NCBI GenBank assembly: GCA_025464325.1
Contig: JAODGH010000021.1
Coordinates: 33,145-75,502, forward strand
Direction: 5' to 3'
DNA length: 42,358 nt
Source: Methanosarcinales archaeon
GTDB taxonomy: Archaea > Halobacteriota > Syntropharchaeia > Alkanophagales > Methanospirareceae
Numbering within the stretch: the stretch's first letter is position 1; every line of letters starts with the position of its first letter. The translations under genes and the position numbers were made by a program. Below the pieces are notes generated by a model. That model was not told where the DNA came from. It searched no databases and worked only from the letters and a program-made list of their open reading frames with translations. Below are positions 42,011 through 42,358 of this stretch, one piece after another.

Positions 42011-42358
42011 AAAGGTGTCCAATATCAAAAGGGTGCTTTATATTGAAAAGGCAAAGGAGCTGGGAAATCATCTCTGGGTGAGCTGCCAGAAATTCCTGAC
42101 TGGCACTCGCAGGAAAACTCAAAATACCTCGGTTAGTGTATATGCTCTTCCATATGAAATGGTTTACACCGACGTTATAACACAGTGTTACCTCAATCCA
42201 TTGTTGACTTCGAGATGAAGCCATCAAACCCTGAGCTTGAGCGGCAGGCGACCGACAGGATCTCATTTCCTATTAAAGGAATAACCGCATCGGTCCACGA
42301 TTCGTAAAAGATATATCCAGCGAATAAATTGTTTATCGGGATAAATGTAAGATTTTTT
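42011..42358. other. Right edge, no intact gene; possible gene remnants
   Basis: A short plus-strand frame to 42218 (IEKAKELGNHLWVSCQKF...) and another to 42306 (MKPSNPELERQATDRISF...) have protein-like composition but match nothing I recognise and overlap each other. A 13-bp palindrome TAACACAGTGTTA lies at about 42178-42190. They look like remnants behind the transposase remnant. Confidence 0.4.

Overview
The window is archaeal and comes from a methanogen-type (MCR-dependent) euryarchaeote. The evidence is: mcrC, two adjacent copies of methyl-coenzyme M reductase component A2 (atwA), a YcaO protein of the McrA-thioglycine type, HdrA, a CdhA-type CO dehydrogenase subunit, class I HMG-CoA reductase (isoprenoid lipids), Hef, Bax1, Cgi121 and Tsr3. 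The tRNA genes lack an encoded CCA, and one has an intron in the anticodon loop. The mixture of full MCR maturation genes with divergent Cdh and Hdr paralogues fits an ANME-1/Methanophagales-like anaerobic methane oxidiser, but no mcrA or 16S gene is present, so this lineage is an inference. The roughly 42 kb length would also fit a fosmid insert.

Layout. 1-6.1 kb: a partial aldehyde:ferredoxin oxidoreductase (cut by the left edge), a small membrane protein coupled to an HhH-glycosylase-like protein, Cgi121, a Gate-domain membrane protein, Tsr3, a BioD-like P-loop protein and SecF. 6.3-12.3 kb: a co-directional run of pyrB, glyA, a COG1340-type coiled-coil protein, hmgA, a class V aminotransferase and pyrI, followed by tRNA-Pro(UGG). 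The two aspartate carbamoyltransferase subunit genes are thus split by four other genes. 12.4-15.6 kb (minus strand): tRNA-Leu(CAG), tyrS, a DUF21-CBS membrane protein and a Y-family polymerase. 15.7-21 kb: cbf5, whose 3' end overlaps an intron-containing tRNA-Ser(GGA), a NAD synthetase with a degenerate glutaminase site, Bax1 nuclease, ThyX, and tRNA-Leu(CAA) just ahead of an unknown gene. 22-27.3 kb (minus strand): stand-alone HdrA, a GXGXG-fold protein translationally coupled to Hef, and Hef.

27.4-37.5 kb is the functional core. It is a concentration of MCR maturation and activation genes: YcaO, an adjacent zinc ribbon and a 100-aa protein on the other strand, then an ATGA-linked methyltransferase, a GATase/ThuA-like protein, mcrC and two tandem atwA copies. 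Upstream of these on the same strand is an overlapping three-gene unit of two collinear U32-family proteins and a small cysteine protein. U32 proteins include oxygen-independent hydroxylases, so this unit is a candidate extra modification module for MCR or its cofactor (inference).

37.6-41.3 kb: dCMP deaminase, an orphan full-length CdhA homologue that appears to lack the His and Cys ligands of the unique iron of the Ni-Fe C-cluster, and a TrmO-type methyltransferase with an extra N-terminal helical domain. The last kilobase holds a perfect 17-bp inverted repeat and a decayed transposase, with no intact gene. I saw no CRISPR array, rRNA gene or intact insertion sequence.
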